Below, one piece after another: positions 44,699-53,075 of a DNA stretch of 64,000 bases. The first letter of the stretch is position 1; each line of letters starts with the position of its first letter. The notes below the pieces were generated by a model. That model made no database searches. It was not told the DNA's origin and saw nothing but the letters and a program-made list of their open reading frames with translations. This stretch comes from Nonomuraea montanisoli (GTDB lineage: Bacteria > Actinomycetota > Actinomycetes > Streptosporangiales > Streptosporangiaceae): positions 1 through 64,000 of the forward strand of contig NZ_JABWGN010000009.1 of NCBI RefSeq assembly GCF_013363975.1, given 5' to 3'. The position numbers and the translations under genes were made by a program.

Positions 44699-45862
44699 GT
44701 GCACGGGAGTTCTGTGCGGTCAGCGTCGTCTCTCCCCCCGATCGTCGGCCCCCTCATCGGCGTTGCGAACGTCGTGGTGGTGGCCGTGGCCATCGTCGGG
44801 CTGACGGTGGTCCCCTCGAGCGGGGAGCCCGTCCCGCGCCCCCAGGCGGCCCTCGCGGCGCCGCCGACCGCGAAACCGCCCCACGACCCCACCCCACCCC
44901 AGGGAACGCCCTCACCGGGCCCCTCGGCGTCCCCCACGGGGCAGCCGCCCGGCGTGGCGGCCACGCCCGAGTTCGCCCGCCAGGTCAAGGCCAACGAGGC
45001 CGGCGTGGTGCCGGTGCTGATGTACCACCGCATCATCAAGAAGCGCTACGCCTCCATCGACCGCACCCCCGAGCAGCTCCGGCAGGAGCTGGAGGGCCTC
45101 GCCAAGCGCGGCTACGTGCCGATCACCGCGGCCGAGTTCGTCGCGGGCGACATCCGGGTGCCCGCCGGGAAGTTCCCTGTGGTGCTGACCTTCGACGACG
45201 GGCACGAGAGCCACTTCCGGCTGGACGCCTCCGGCAACCCGGCGCCCGACACCGCGGCGGGGGTCATCCTCGACGTGGCCCGGCGCTACCCGTCGTTCCG
45301 GCCCACGGCCACGTTCTGGGTCAACCGGGAGCCGTTCGGGCTGCGGGACGAGGCGTCTCAGGCGGCGGCCGTGCGCTGGCTCGTCGGCCACGGGTTCGAG
45401 GTGGCCAACCACACCTGGTCCCACCCCAACCTGGGCGTGCTGCCGAAGAAGACGGTCCAGAAGCAGATCGTCAGGGTCCAGCGGATGCTGGAGAAGCTCG
45501 GCGCGGGCACCCCGCGCACGCTCGCCCTGCCCTTCGGCGTGGCGCCGCACCCGCGCGAGCTGGCCCGCAAGGGCAAGTGGGACGGCACCCGGTACGACTT
45601 CACGGGCGTCTTCCTGGCCGGGGCCGAGCCGTCGCTTTCGCCCTACGCGAAAAAGTTCCGTCCCGGTGCGATCCAGCGCATCCAGAGCAATGGCAAAAAG
45701 GGCGAGTGTCGCAAATGGTGCTCGCAGTACTGGCTGGAGTGGCTGGACAAGCACCCTGACGACCGCTACGTCTCGGATGGCGACCCCGGGCGGATCTCCA
45801 TCCCGTCACGACTTCAGGGTAATGTTGACGCCAAGTGGCGCGGCCGCATCAACGCCTACTGA
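44699..45862 (+). CDS. Polysaccharide deacetylase (NodB-like), membrane-anchored
   Basis: A 387-residue protein. One N-terminal hydrophobic segment (GPLIGVANVVVVAVAIVGLT) anchors or exports it, then a Pro-rich linker to about residue 90. The NodB domain has TFDDGHESHF (motif 1, metal Asp pair) and NHTWSHPNL (motif 2, HxxxH). Such enzymes remove acetyl groups from cell-wall or extracellular polysaccharide. GTG 44699 is the start, with other starts possible. It is upstream of the rpsA promoter. Confidence 0.85.
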   Translation: MHGSSVRSASSLPPIVGPLIGVANVVVVAVAIVGLTVVPSSGEPVPRPQAALAAPPTAKPPHDPTPPQGTPSPGPSASPTGQPPGVAATPEFARQVKANEAGVVPVLMYHRIIKKRYASIDRTPEQLRQELEGLAKRGYVPITAAEFVAGDIRVPAGKFPVVLTFDDGHESHFRLDASGNPAPDTAAGVILDVARRYPSFRPTATFWVNREPFGLRDEASQAAAVRWLVGHGFEVANHTWSHPNLGVLPKKTVQKQIVRVQRMLEKLGAGTPRTLALPFGVAPHPRELARKGKWDGTRYDFTGVFLAGAEPSLSPYAKKFRPGAIQRIQSNGKKGECRKWCSQYWLEWLDKHPDDRYVSDGDPGRISIPSRLQGNVDAKWRGRINAY

Positions 45863-45895
45863 TGCTTGTCGATCAGGTGGCGTGCGTGACTTGGA

Positions 45896-45924
45896 TTGAC
45901 CCCGTGGCCGACGTCTCATATGCT
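45896..45924 (+). promoter_or_regulatory. Probable rpsA promoter
   Basis: TTGACC (45896-45901) and TATGCT (45919-45924) are spaced by 17 bp, a near-consensus housekeeping sigma promoter. Transcription would begin about 45931, giving a 5' UTR of about 145 nt ahead of rpsA. Confidence 0.65.
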
Positions 45925-46075
45925 GATCGCTGCGCTGTGGGCTCGCGCGCGCCTCAGACGGAGCGGGCTCGCGCTCGGTCACGTCGATGTCGTAACTCCT
46001 CGGCTTGATGCGGAAGAGGGCCTGCCGCGCATCCGCCACATCGACATCCTGTCCGCGTTCGGAGCACTTCCACAC

Positions 46076-47557
46076 ATGACGTCCAGCACTGAGGCCACCT
46101 CGAGCACCCCGCAGGTAGCGGTCAACGACATCGGGTCCGAGGAAGCCTTCCTCGCCGCGATCGACGAGACCATCAAGTACTTCAACGACGGTGACATTGT
46201 TGAGGGCACCGTCGTCAAGGTCGATCGAGACGAGGTCCTTCTCGATATCGGCTACAAGACCGAGGGTGTCATTCCCTCGCGTGAGCTCTCCATCAAGCAC
46301 GATGTCGATCCCGCTGACGTCGTGGAGGTCGGCGAGCACGTCGAGGCCCTGGTTCTCCAGAAGGAGGACAAGGAGGGCCGCCTGATCCTGTCCAAGAAGC
46401 GCGCTCAGTACGAGCGGGCCTGGGGCACGATCGAGAAGATCAAGGACGAGGACGGCATCGTCACCGGCACCGTCATCGAGGTCGTCAAGGGTGGTCTCAT
46501 CCTCGACATCGGCCTCCGTGGCTTCCTCCCGGCGTCCCTGGTCGAGATGCGGCGTGTCCGCGACCTGCAGCCGTACGTCGGCCGCGAGCTCGAGGCGAAG
46601 ATCATCGAGCTCGACAAGAACCGCAACAACGTGGTTCTGTCGCGTCGCGCCTGGCTTGAGCAGACGCAGTCCGAGGTTCGTCAGACGTTCCTCAACACCC
46701 TCCAGAAGGGCCAGGTCCGCAAGGGCGTCGTGTCCTCGATCGTCAACTTCGGTGCGTTCGTGGACCTCGGCGGCGTCGACGGTCTGGTCCACGTGTCCGA
46801 GCTGTCCTGGAAGCACATCGACCACCCCTCCGAGGTCGTCGAGGTCGGCCAGGAGGTCACGGTCGAGGTCCTCGACGTCGACATGGAGCGCGAGCGCGTC
46901 TCCCTGTCGCTCAAGGCCACCCAGGAAGACCCGTGGCAGCAGTTCGCCCGCACCCACCAGATCGGCCAGGTCGTGCCGGGCCGCGTCACCAAGCTGGTGC
47001 CGTTCGGTGCGTTCGTCCGGGTCGAGGAGGGCATCGAGGGCCTGGTCCACATCTCCGAGCTGGCCGAGCGCCACGTGGAGATCCCGGAGCAGGTCGTCCA
47101 GGTCGGCGACGAGATCTTCGTCAAGATCATCGACATCGACCTCGACCGCCGTCGCATCAGCCTCTCGCTGAAGCAGGCCAACGAGGGTGTCGGCACCGAG
47201 GTCGAGTTCGACCCCACGCTGTACGGCATGGCGGCGACCTACGACGACCAAGGCAACTACATCTACCCCGAGGGCTTCGACCCGGAGACCGGGGAGTGGC
47301 TCGAGGGCTTCGACAAGCAGCGCGAGGAGTGGGAGCGGCAGTACGCCGAGGCTCAGACCCGCTTCGAGGCTCACAAGAAGCAGATCGAGGAGGCCCGCCG
47401 GGCCGAGGCGGAGGCCGGCGAGGCCGCTCCCTCGTCCTACACCGGCGAGTCCGCGGCTCCTTCGTCGAGCAGCTCCTCCGCTCCCGCGGGTGGCGCCCTC
47501 GCCTCGGACGAGGCGCTCGCCGCGCTTCGCGAGAAGCTGGCCGGCGGCCAGAGCTGA
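46076..47557 (+). CDS. rpsA: 30S ribosomal protein S1
   Basis: A 493-residue S1 with four S1 RNA-binding domains, the usual actinobacterial number, at about residues 35-105, 120-190, 205-275 and 290-360 (each with a VVKVDRDEVLLDIG/VNFGAFVDLGG-type core). The C-terminal tail is Ser/Ala/Glu-rich. It helps 30S subunits bind mRNA. ATG 46076 starts MTSSTEATSS; the frame is open to 45896 but that is the promoter. The long 5' UTR suits autoregulation. Codon use is A/T-enriched compared with neighbours, as expected for a highly expressed gene. Confidence 0.96.
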   Translation: MTSSTEATSSTPQVAVNDIGSEEAFLAAIDETIKYFNDGDIVEGTVVKVDRDEVLLDIGYKTEGVIPSRELSIKHDVDPADVVEVGEHVEALVLQKEDKEGRLILSKKRAQYERAWGTIEKIKDEDGIVTGTVIEVVKGGLILDIGLRGFLPASLVEMRRVRDLQPYVGRELEAKIIELDKNRNNVVLSRRAWLEQTQSEVRQTFLNTLQKGQVRKGVVSSIVNFGAFVDLGGVDGLVHVSELSWKHIDHPSEVVEVGQEVTVEVLDVDMERERVSLSLKATQEDPWQQFARTHQIGQVVPGRVTKLVPFGAFVRVEEGIEGLVHISELAERHVEIPEQVVQVGDEIFVKIIDIDLDRRRISLSLKQANEGVGTEVEFDPTLYGMAATYDDQGNYIYPEGFDPETGEWLEGFDKQREEWERQYAEAQTRFEAHKKQIEEARRAEAEAGEAAPSSYTGESAAPSSSSSSAPAGGALASDEALAALREKLAGGQS

Positions 47558-47587
47558 GGTAGCAGCCCGACCACAGGCGCGTCCTGA

Positions 47588-47624
47588 GGGAAGCCCCGCA
47601 CGGATCATCCGTGCGGGGCTTCCC
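47588..47624 (+). terminator. Strong hairpin terminator after rpsA
   Basis: A perfect 18-bp stem (47588-47605 with 47607-47624) with a tight loop at GATCATC, followed by GCTCTTCAT. It lies 30 bp after the rpsA stop. Confidence 0.9.
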
Positions 47625-47908
47625 GCTCTTCATCCGGGCGCGGGACGCTTTGTGCGGATATGCGGCCTCGTCCGGCTGCCCGGGGCGCGCGCATGGCCCG
47701 CTCTTCGCCGCCGTGCCCGTGTGCGCGTGCCGCATCCTGTACGCGAGTGCCGCCCTCGCGCGGGAACGACACGCAGCGGCGGCGGCGTGCCTCCCCAAGC
47801 CACCGCCCCCCGCTCGCCCCGGGAGGGAGCGGCATGCCACCGGGTCATGGGCAGGACGTCGCGAAACGCGGAACGGATTCTTCCGCTTTGCTGTCTATCG
47901 TCGCAGAC
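47625..47908. other. 284-bp intergenic region without a clear gene
   Basis: Between the rpsA terminator and the epoxide hydrolase. Open frames here are short and lack a good RBS. No hairpin or repeat stood out. It should contain the hydrolase promoter. Confidence 0.5.
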
Positions 47909-49045
47909 ATGAAGTCCTTCGTGATCGACATCCCCCAGGCAGACCTCGACGACCTGCGTGACCGCCTCCACCGCACCCGCTGGGCCGGGCAGTTGCCCGG
48001 TGGCTGGAGCCGGGGCGTCCCGGTCGGCTACCTGCGGGAGCTGGCCGCGTACTGGGCCGACGGCTTCGACTGGCGGGCCCAGGAGGCGCGGCTCAACGCC
48101 TTCCCCCAGTACACGACCGAGATCGACGGCCAGACCGTCCACTACGTGCACGCCCGCTCGCCCGAGCCCGGCGCGGTGCCGCTGATCGTCACCCACAGCT
48201 GGCCGAACTCGGTCGCCGAGTTCATGAACGTCATCGGCCCGCTCACCGACCCGCGCGCGCACGGGCTCGACCCCGCCATCGCCTTCCACGTGGTCGCGCC
48301 GTCGCTGCCCGGGTTCGGGTTCTCGCCGTTCCCCGAGCCCGCCGACGAGCGGCCCTGGAGCATCGAACGCGTCGCCCGTACGTGGGCGGAGCTGATGGGC
48401 GGCCTCGGCTACGAGCGGTACGGCGCGCACGGCAACGACGCCGGGGCGCTCGTCACCCCGCGCCTGGCCGCCCTCGACAGCGAGCACGTCATCGGCTCGC
48501 ACATCACCGCCGGCCTCGGCATACCCACCGGCGACCCGGCCGAGCTGCGGGACGCGACCGAGGAGGAGCGGGAGACGGCCCGCCACATCGGCGAGACCTG
48601 GGCGGGAGGCAGCGGCTACGGCCCGTACCTGTCCAACCGGCCGCAGACGCTCGCCTTCGGCTTCGCCGACTCGCCCGTCATGCAACTGGCGTACCTGGTC
48701 GAACGGTTCAAGGAGTTCGACGGGTGGCCCGGCGGCAAGGGCGAGCCGGCCGAGCCCGTCGACCGCGACCTGCTGCTGACCAACGCGAGCATCTACTGGT
48801 TCACCGGCACGGGCGGCTCGTCGTCGTGGACGTACTACGAAGGGGCGGCCGGCCTGCCGATCGACCAGACCGGCGTCCCGACGGGCGTCTCCCACGGCGG
48901 TCCCGACCTGTTCCGCCGGCTCGCCGAGCGCCGCAACCGCGTCGTCCACTGGGCGGGCGAGCACAGCCCCAGCCACATGGTGGCCATGGCGACCCCGGAG
49001 TCCCTGGTGCGGAGCCTCCGGACGTTCTTCGCCCTGAACGCCTGA
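47909..49045 (+). CDS. Epoxide hydrolase (alpha/beta hydrolase, EHN family)
   Basis: A 378-residue protein. The EHN N-terminal domain (QADLDDLRDRLHRTRWAGQL) is followed by an alpha/beta hydrolase core: oxyanion HSWPNSVAEF near residue 100, nucleophile Asp in YGAHGNDAGALVTP near residue 176 and His in GEHSPSHMVAM near the end. Such enzymes open epoxides to diols. The HSWPNS in place of the usual HGWPGS is a small variation. ATG 47909 has no good RBS and could be leaderless. Confidence 0.82.
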   Translation: MKSFVIDIPQADLDDLRDRLHRTRWAGQLPGGWSRGVPVGYLRELAAYWADGFDWRAQEARLNAFPQYTTEIDGQTVHYVHARSPEPGAVPLIVTHSWPNSVAEFMNVIGPLTDPRAHGLDPAIAFHVVAPSLPGFGFSPFPEPADERPWSIERVARTWAELMGGLGYERYGAHGNDAGALVTPRLAALDSEHVIGSHITAGLGIPTGDPAELRDATEEERETARHIGETWAGGSGYGPYLSNRPQTLAFGFADSPVMQLAYLVERFKEFDGWPGGKGEPAEPVDRDLLLTNASIYWFTGTGGSSSWTYYEGAAGLPIDQTGVPTGVSHGGPDLFRRLAERRNRVVHWAGEHSPSHMVAMATPESLVRSLRTFFALNA

Positions 49046-49105
49046 CGTATCCGGTTCGACCGGACCGGTGTCCCGGGACGGAGCCCCTCCGCTAGGGTGC
49101 TGGGC

Positions 49106-49552
49106 GTGGAGATCCAGCGGGCCGAGCAAGCCGACGCGGGCGAGATTCTCACGGTGCAGCGGGCGGCGTACGTCACCGAGGCCCAGCTCTACGGCGATCC
49201 GTTCATCCCGCCGCTCGTCGAGTCCGTCGAGCAGGTCCGCGAGGCGATCCGCGACGGCGTCGTGCTCAAGGCCGTCGAGAGCGGACGGGTCGTCGGCTCC
49301 GTCCGCGGCCGGCTCTCCGGCGCCACCTGCCTCGTGGGCCGGCTCGTCGTGGCGCCCGACCAGCAGGGGCGGGGACTGGGCACGGCCCTGTTACGGGCGC
49401 TGCACGAGCAGGTGGCCGAGGCGTCGGCGTTCGACCTGTTCACCGGCCACCTGTCCGAGGGCAACCTGCGGCTCTACCGCCGCCTCGGCTACCGGGAGAC
49501 CCGCCGCGAGCGCATGGACGACCACCTGACACTCGTCCACCTGCGGCGGTGA
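49106..49552 (+). CDS. GNAT-family N-acetyltransferase
   Basis: A 148-residue acetyltransferase. The acetyl-CoA motif LVVAPDQQGRGLGTALLRAL near residues 76-95 (QxxGxG) is clear. GTG 49106 follows AGGG by eight bases; a GTG at 49097 is also in frame. The acceptor substrate is unknown. It is 33 bp upstream of coaE. Confidence 0.85.
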   Translation: MEIQRAEQADAGEILTVQRAAYVTEAQLYGDPFIPPLVESVEQVREAIRDGVVLKAVESGRVVGSVRGRLSGATCLVGRLVVAPDQQGRGLGTALLRALHEQVAEASAFDLFTGHLSEGNLRLYRRLGYRETRRERMDDHLTLVHLRR

Positions 49553-49584
49553 GCATCGAGGAGGAGGCCGGATAGGCTTTGCGG

Positions 49585-50187
49585 GTGCTGAAGATCGGAC
49601 TGACCGGCGGCATCGGATCCGGCAAGAGTGAGGTGTCGCGGCGGCTGGCCGCCCGCGGCGCCGTGGTGATCGACGCCGACAAGATAGCCCGCGAGGTCGT
49701 CGAGCCGGGCACGCCCGGCCTGGCGCGGGTGGTGGCGGCGTTCGGCGACGAGGTGCTGCGCGCCGACGGCTCGCTCGACCGCGAGAGGCTGGGCTCCATC
49801 GTCTTCAGCGACCCCGAGCGGCTCGCCGCGCTCAACGCGATCGTCCATCCCCTGGTGGGGGAGCGGGTCGCCGAGTTGCAGGGACAGGCCGCCGATGACG
49901 CGATCGTGGTGTACGACGTGCCGCTGCTGGCCGAGAACAAGCTGGCCCCGATGTACGACGTGGTGATCGTCGTGGACGCCTCCGACGAGACGCGCGTCGC
50001 CCGCCTGGCCGAGCACCGCGGCATGGCCGAGAGCGACGCGAGGGCCCGCATCGCCGCCCAGGCCACCCGCGAGGAACGGCTCGCGGTCGCGCACATCGTG
50101 ATCGACAACGAGGGCGCGCTCGACGCGCTGGAGGCCCGGGTCGACGAGGTGTGGGACGACCTCCTGCGCCGGGCGGCCCGCGGCTGA
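49585..50187 (+). CDS. coaE: Dephospho-CoA kinase
   Basis: A 200-residue P-loop kinase. VLKIGLTGGIGSGKSEVSRR is the Walker A, then DADKIAREVVEPG, and YDVPLLAENKL. It phosphorylates dephospho-CoA in the last CoA step. GTG 49585 is preferred; a TTG at 49579 is an alternative. It lies near rpsA, as in many actinobacteria. Confidence 0.93.
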   Translation: MLKIGLTGGIGSGKSEVSRRLAARGAVVIDADKIAREVVEPGTPGLARVVAAFGDEVLRADGSLDRERLGSIVFSDPERLAALNAIVHPLVGERVAELQGQAADDAIVVYDVPLLAENKLAPMYDVVIVVDASDETRVARLAEHRGMAESDARARIAAQATREERLAVAHIVIDNEGALDALEARVDEVWDDLLRRAARG

Positions 50188-50253
50188 CAGGGTAGGGATT
50201 CCTGTCCCGGACGGAGACATCCGCCGTTCGGGGGGCTATGTAGAGTTCGAGAT

Positions 50254-50601
50254 ATGACGAGAAGACCTCGTATGACGACGTCCGTACGGGACGTGTTGCG
50301 CGTGTTCCTCTCCGACCCCGCCCGCGAGCGGTACGGTCTCGACCTGTGCGCGGAGGCCGGGCTGGCGAGCGGCACGGTGTACCCGATCCTGGCGACGCTG
50401 GAGGAGATCGGCTGGGTGGAGAGCCGGTGGGAGGACCCGGACGTCCACGTCCGCGAGGGACGCCCCCGGCGGCGCTACTACCTGCTGACCTCCGGGGGCG
50501 CCGAGCAGGCCCGGGACGCGATCGCCGCGGCCTACCGCTCCCGCCGCCAGCTCGTCCCCGACTGGGCGCGTCCCTTGGGCACGACGGGGAGCGCGTCATG
50601 A
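50254..50601 (+). CDS. PadR-family transcriptional regulator
   Basis: A 115-residue winged-helix protein. AGLASGTVYPILATLEEIGW near residues 36-55 is the PadR recognition-helix pattern, and GRPRRRYYLLTSGGAEQ follows. ATG 50254 or 50272 can start it. It is joined to the next two frames by ATGA overlaps at 50598 and 50699, so it is part of a coupled operon with the HD-domain protein. Confidence 0.85.
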   Translation: MTRRPRMTTSVRDVLRVFLSDPARERYGLDLCAEAGLASGTVYPILATLEEIGWVESRWEDPDVHVREGRPRRRYYLLTSGGAEQARDAIAAAYRSRRQLVPDWARPLGTTGSAS

Positions 50602-50702
50602 ACCGCCGCGGCCGCGGGCGGCCTCATGCGTCGCCGCGCCTCGGGAGGGGTGTCGTGAGCGCCCTGGAAGCCCGCCGCCGCGCGTCAGGTGACGGCTCAT
50701 GA
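50598..50702 (+). CDS. Small Arg-rich bridging ORF, 34 aa
   Basis: ATG 50598 overlaps the PadR stop (ATGA), and its own stop overlaps the next gene's ATG at 50699 in the same way. It encodes a 34-residue Arg/Gly-rich peptide with no known family. GGGAGGGG at 50643 could also start translation at GTG 50655. The double overlap suggests coupled translation from padR to the HD gene, either making a real peptide or only carrying ribosomes across. Confidence 0.45.
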   Translation: MNRRGRGRPHASPRLGRGVVSALEARRRASGDGS

Positions 50703-51877
50703 GGGCCCTGATGATCCGCCGCTATGGCGGTTTCGCCTACGAAGGGTCGTTCGAGCGGTTACGGGCCCTTCTGGCCGGCCGGTTGGACGCCGAGCGGCTC
50801 CGCGCGGTCGAGCGGGCCCACGCGACCGCCGCGTTCTGGCACCGGGACCAGACCCGCCACAGCGGCGACCCCTACATCACCCACCCCGTCGCGGTGGCGG
50901 CGATCCTCGCGGACCTCGGCGCGGACCATGAGCTGGTGTGCGCCGCGCTGCTCCACGACGTGCTCCGCGACACCGCCTGCCCGGCGGCCGACCTGGAGCG
51001 GGATTTCGGCGGGCGGATCGCCGCGCTGCTGCGGGACCTGGGGCGGCTGGAGGAGTGCGCGGAGGGCGAGGACCTGGGCGGGGAGTGGGAGCGGTGCGCC
51101 GACCCCCGGGTGCTGACGCTCAAGCTGGCCGACCGGCTGCACAACCAGCGCACGATGCGCTGGATCTCCCCGGCCAGGCAGCGCGTCAAGAGCCTGCAGA
51201 CCTTGCGGGTGTTCGCGCCCGCCGCCGCGCGTCTGGGGATGCGCGGGGTGGAGCGCGAGCTGCGCCGGCTGGCCGAGGCGAGGCTGTCGGCCCTGGCCCG
51301 CGACGGCGTCCGGGTCTCCTTCGGCGTGGTGGAGGCCGCCGCGATCGTGCTGCCCGCCGGGGCGCGGGGCCGGTGGCTGGAGGAGTGGCTGGGGGAGCTG
51401 CGCCGGGCGGACGGGGGCCTGGAGCGTGCCCGTTTCGTGGCGGGGCTGCTCGGGGGGATGCCCCGCATGGCGATCGCCCTCCGGCGTCGTACGGCGGCCG
51501 CGGCTCATGAGATCGCCGCAACGCCCGGGACCGCCTCGGCCGCGGGCCACGAAATCGCCGCGGGCTACCAGGTCGCCCCGCGCCGAGGGATCGGCGTTCG
51601 CCCCCGGATCGCCGGGATGCGCGCCCGGATCGGGGCGGCAGGGCGCGGTGTCCGCGCCTGGGCCTTGCGGGCGCTGCGGTGGGTGCTCGCGACGGATGCC
51701 CGCGTCTGCGCGGTGCTCGGCCCGCCGGTGCTCTGGCTGACGGCCGACGCGGCGGCGACGCGGCTCGCCGACGCGCTGACCCTGCTGATCACCGCCCCGC
51801 CCGTCCTGGCCTCCGGCGTCCGGGCCCTCCGGGAACGGCTGGGCGTCCCCGGATCCCGCCGCTCACCAGGCGGGTAG
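50699..51877 (+). CDS. RelA/SpoT-type HD hydrolase-domain protein with altered ED motif
   Basis: A 392-residue protein. Residues about 17-180 match the (p)ppGpp hydrolase HD domain of RSH proteins: HSGDPYITHPVAVA (His62), LLHDVLRDT (His86, Asp87) and TLKLADRLHN (Asp145) supply the metal site. The catalytic ED pair of HDxxED is RD here (Arg90, Asp91). There is no synthetase or TGS domain. The C-terminal half is Ala/Arg-rich with one or two hydrophobic segments (around residues 330-375) that may reach the membrane. It lies in one operon with PadR. It may bind alarmones without hydrolysing them, or cleave another nucleotide. Confidence 0.72.
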   Translation: MRALMIRRYGGFAYEGSFERLRALLAGRLDAERLRAVERAHATAAFWHRDQTRHSGDPYITHPVAVAAILADLGADHELVCAALLHDVLRDTACPAADLERDFGGRIAALLRDLGRLEECAEGEDLGGEWERCADPRVLTLKLADRLHNQRTMRWISPARQRVKSLQTLRVFAPAAARLGMRGVERELRRLAEARLSALARDGVRVSFGVVEAAAIVLPAGARGRWLEEWLGELRRADGGLERARFVAGLLGGMPRMAIALRRRTAAAAHEIAATPGTASAAGHEIAAGYQVAPRRGIGVRPRIAGMRARIGAAGRGVRAWALRALRWVLATDARVCAVLGPPVLWLTADAAATRLADALTLLITAPPVLASGVRALRERLGVPGSRRSPGG

Positions 51878-51913
51878 GATCGCGGGAGTTCGGATCGGGG
51901 GGCGAGGCAGGAC

Positions 51914-52969
51914 ATGACGGTCGGGCAGGCGGGCGGGGAGGACACCGGGGCTCAGGGCGCCGCCGGGGCGCGGGGCGCCGCGCTGGAGCTGCGTGACCTG
52001 CGGGCCGACTGCGCGAGCTGCTTCGCCCTGTGCTGCGTCGCGCTGCCGTTCTCCAGGTCCGCCGACTTCGCCGTCGACAAGGACGCGGGCCGGCCCTGCC
52101 ACAACCTCCAGGACGACTTCCGCTGCGGCATCCACCGGCACCTCCGCGGGGAGGGCTTCCCGGGGTGCACGGTGTACGACTGCTTCGGCGCGGGCCAGAA
52201 GGTCTCCCAGGTCACCTTCGGCGGGCACGACTGGCGGAGCGAGCCGGGCACGGCCGGGCGGATGTTCGCGGTGTTCCCGGTCGTACGGCAGCTTCACGAG
52301 CTGCTGTGGTACCTCACCGAGGCCCTGACGCTGCCCGGGGCCGAGCCGGTGCGCCAGGAGGTCCTGCGGGCCAGGGACGAGATCGACGCCCTCACCCGGC
52401 TGGGCCCGGAGGAGCTGGCCGGGCTCGACGTGGCCGAGCGGCGGGGGCGGGTCAACCCGCTGCTGCTGCGCGTCAGCGAGCTCGTCCGGGCGCCCGCGGT
52501 GGCGGGCGGCAAGGGCGGGCGCGATCGGAAGAAGGACCGCCGGGGCGCCGACCTCATCGGGGCGCGCCTGCGGGGAGCCGACCTGCACGGCGCCGACCTG
52601 CGGGGGGCGTACCTCATCGGCGCCGACCTCAGGGGAGCCGACCTCCGCCTGGCCGACCTCATCGGGGCCGACCTCAGGGGGGCCGACCTGTCCGGCGCCG
52701 ACCTGACGGGCAGCGTCTTCCTCACGCAGCCGCAGCTCAACGCGGCCCGCGGCGACGCGGCCACGCGCATCCCGCCGGGGCTCACCCGTCCCGACCACTG
52801 GAGCGCCACGGCGAGCGGCCCCGCCCAGCGCACCCCTCAGGGCCGCAAACAGGGCCAGGGCCGCGACCAGGCGAGCTCGGCGCGCGGGCGAGGTCGCGGC
52901 AAGCGTCAGGACGCGCCCGGCGGACGGCGCGGCGGCCGTCCGAAGGACCGGGGCCGCGACGAGAAGTGA
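51914..52969 (+). CDS. Cys-rich N-terminal domain plus pentapeptide-repeat protein
   Basis: A 351-residue protein. The N-terminal ~120 residues carry clustered cysteines (CASCFALCCVALPF, then CHNL, FRCG, GCTVYDCFG), a likely metal-binding module reminiscent of YkgJ. A second part has pentapeptide repeats at about residues 212-275 (GADLIGARLRGADLHGADL), which form a right-handed beta helix. The C-terminal 70 residues are Arg/Gln/Gly-rich and probably disordered. Role unknown; pentapeptide helices can mimic DNA, but nothing shows that here. Confidence 0.72.
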   Translation: MTVGQAGGEDTGAQGAAGARGAALELRDLRADCASCFALCCVALPFSRSADFAVDKDAGRPCHNLQDDFRCGIHRHLRGEGFPGCTVYDCFGAGQKVSQVTFGGHDWRSEPGTAGRMFAVFPVVRQLHELLWYLTEALTLPGAEPVRQEVLRARDEIDALTRLGPEELAGLDVAERRGRVNPLLLRVSELVRAPAVAGGKGGRDRKKDRRGADLIGARLRGADLHGADLRGAYLIGADLRGADLRLADLIGADLRGADLSGADLTGSVFLTQPQLNAARGDAATRIPPGLTRPDHWSATASGPAQRTPQGRKQGQGRDQASSARGRGRGKRQDAPGGRRGGRPKDRGRDEK

Positions 52970-53075
52970 CCCCCGCCCCGGGGCGCCCGCTGGACGCCGC
53001 CGGACACGAGACGGGCGCCCGCGCCTCCGAGGAGGCGGATCCGAACGATCGGACGGGCGCCCGGTGGCGGGCGGG
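52970..53075. terminator. Palindromes between two convergent genes, possible bidirectional terminator
   Basis: The 106-bp gap has GGGCGCCC-type palindromes near 52981, 53013 and 53055, and a GCCTCC-GA-GGAGGC hairpin at 53023-53036. Any of them could end transcription from either side; which does is not clear. Confidence 0.4.
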
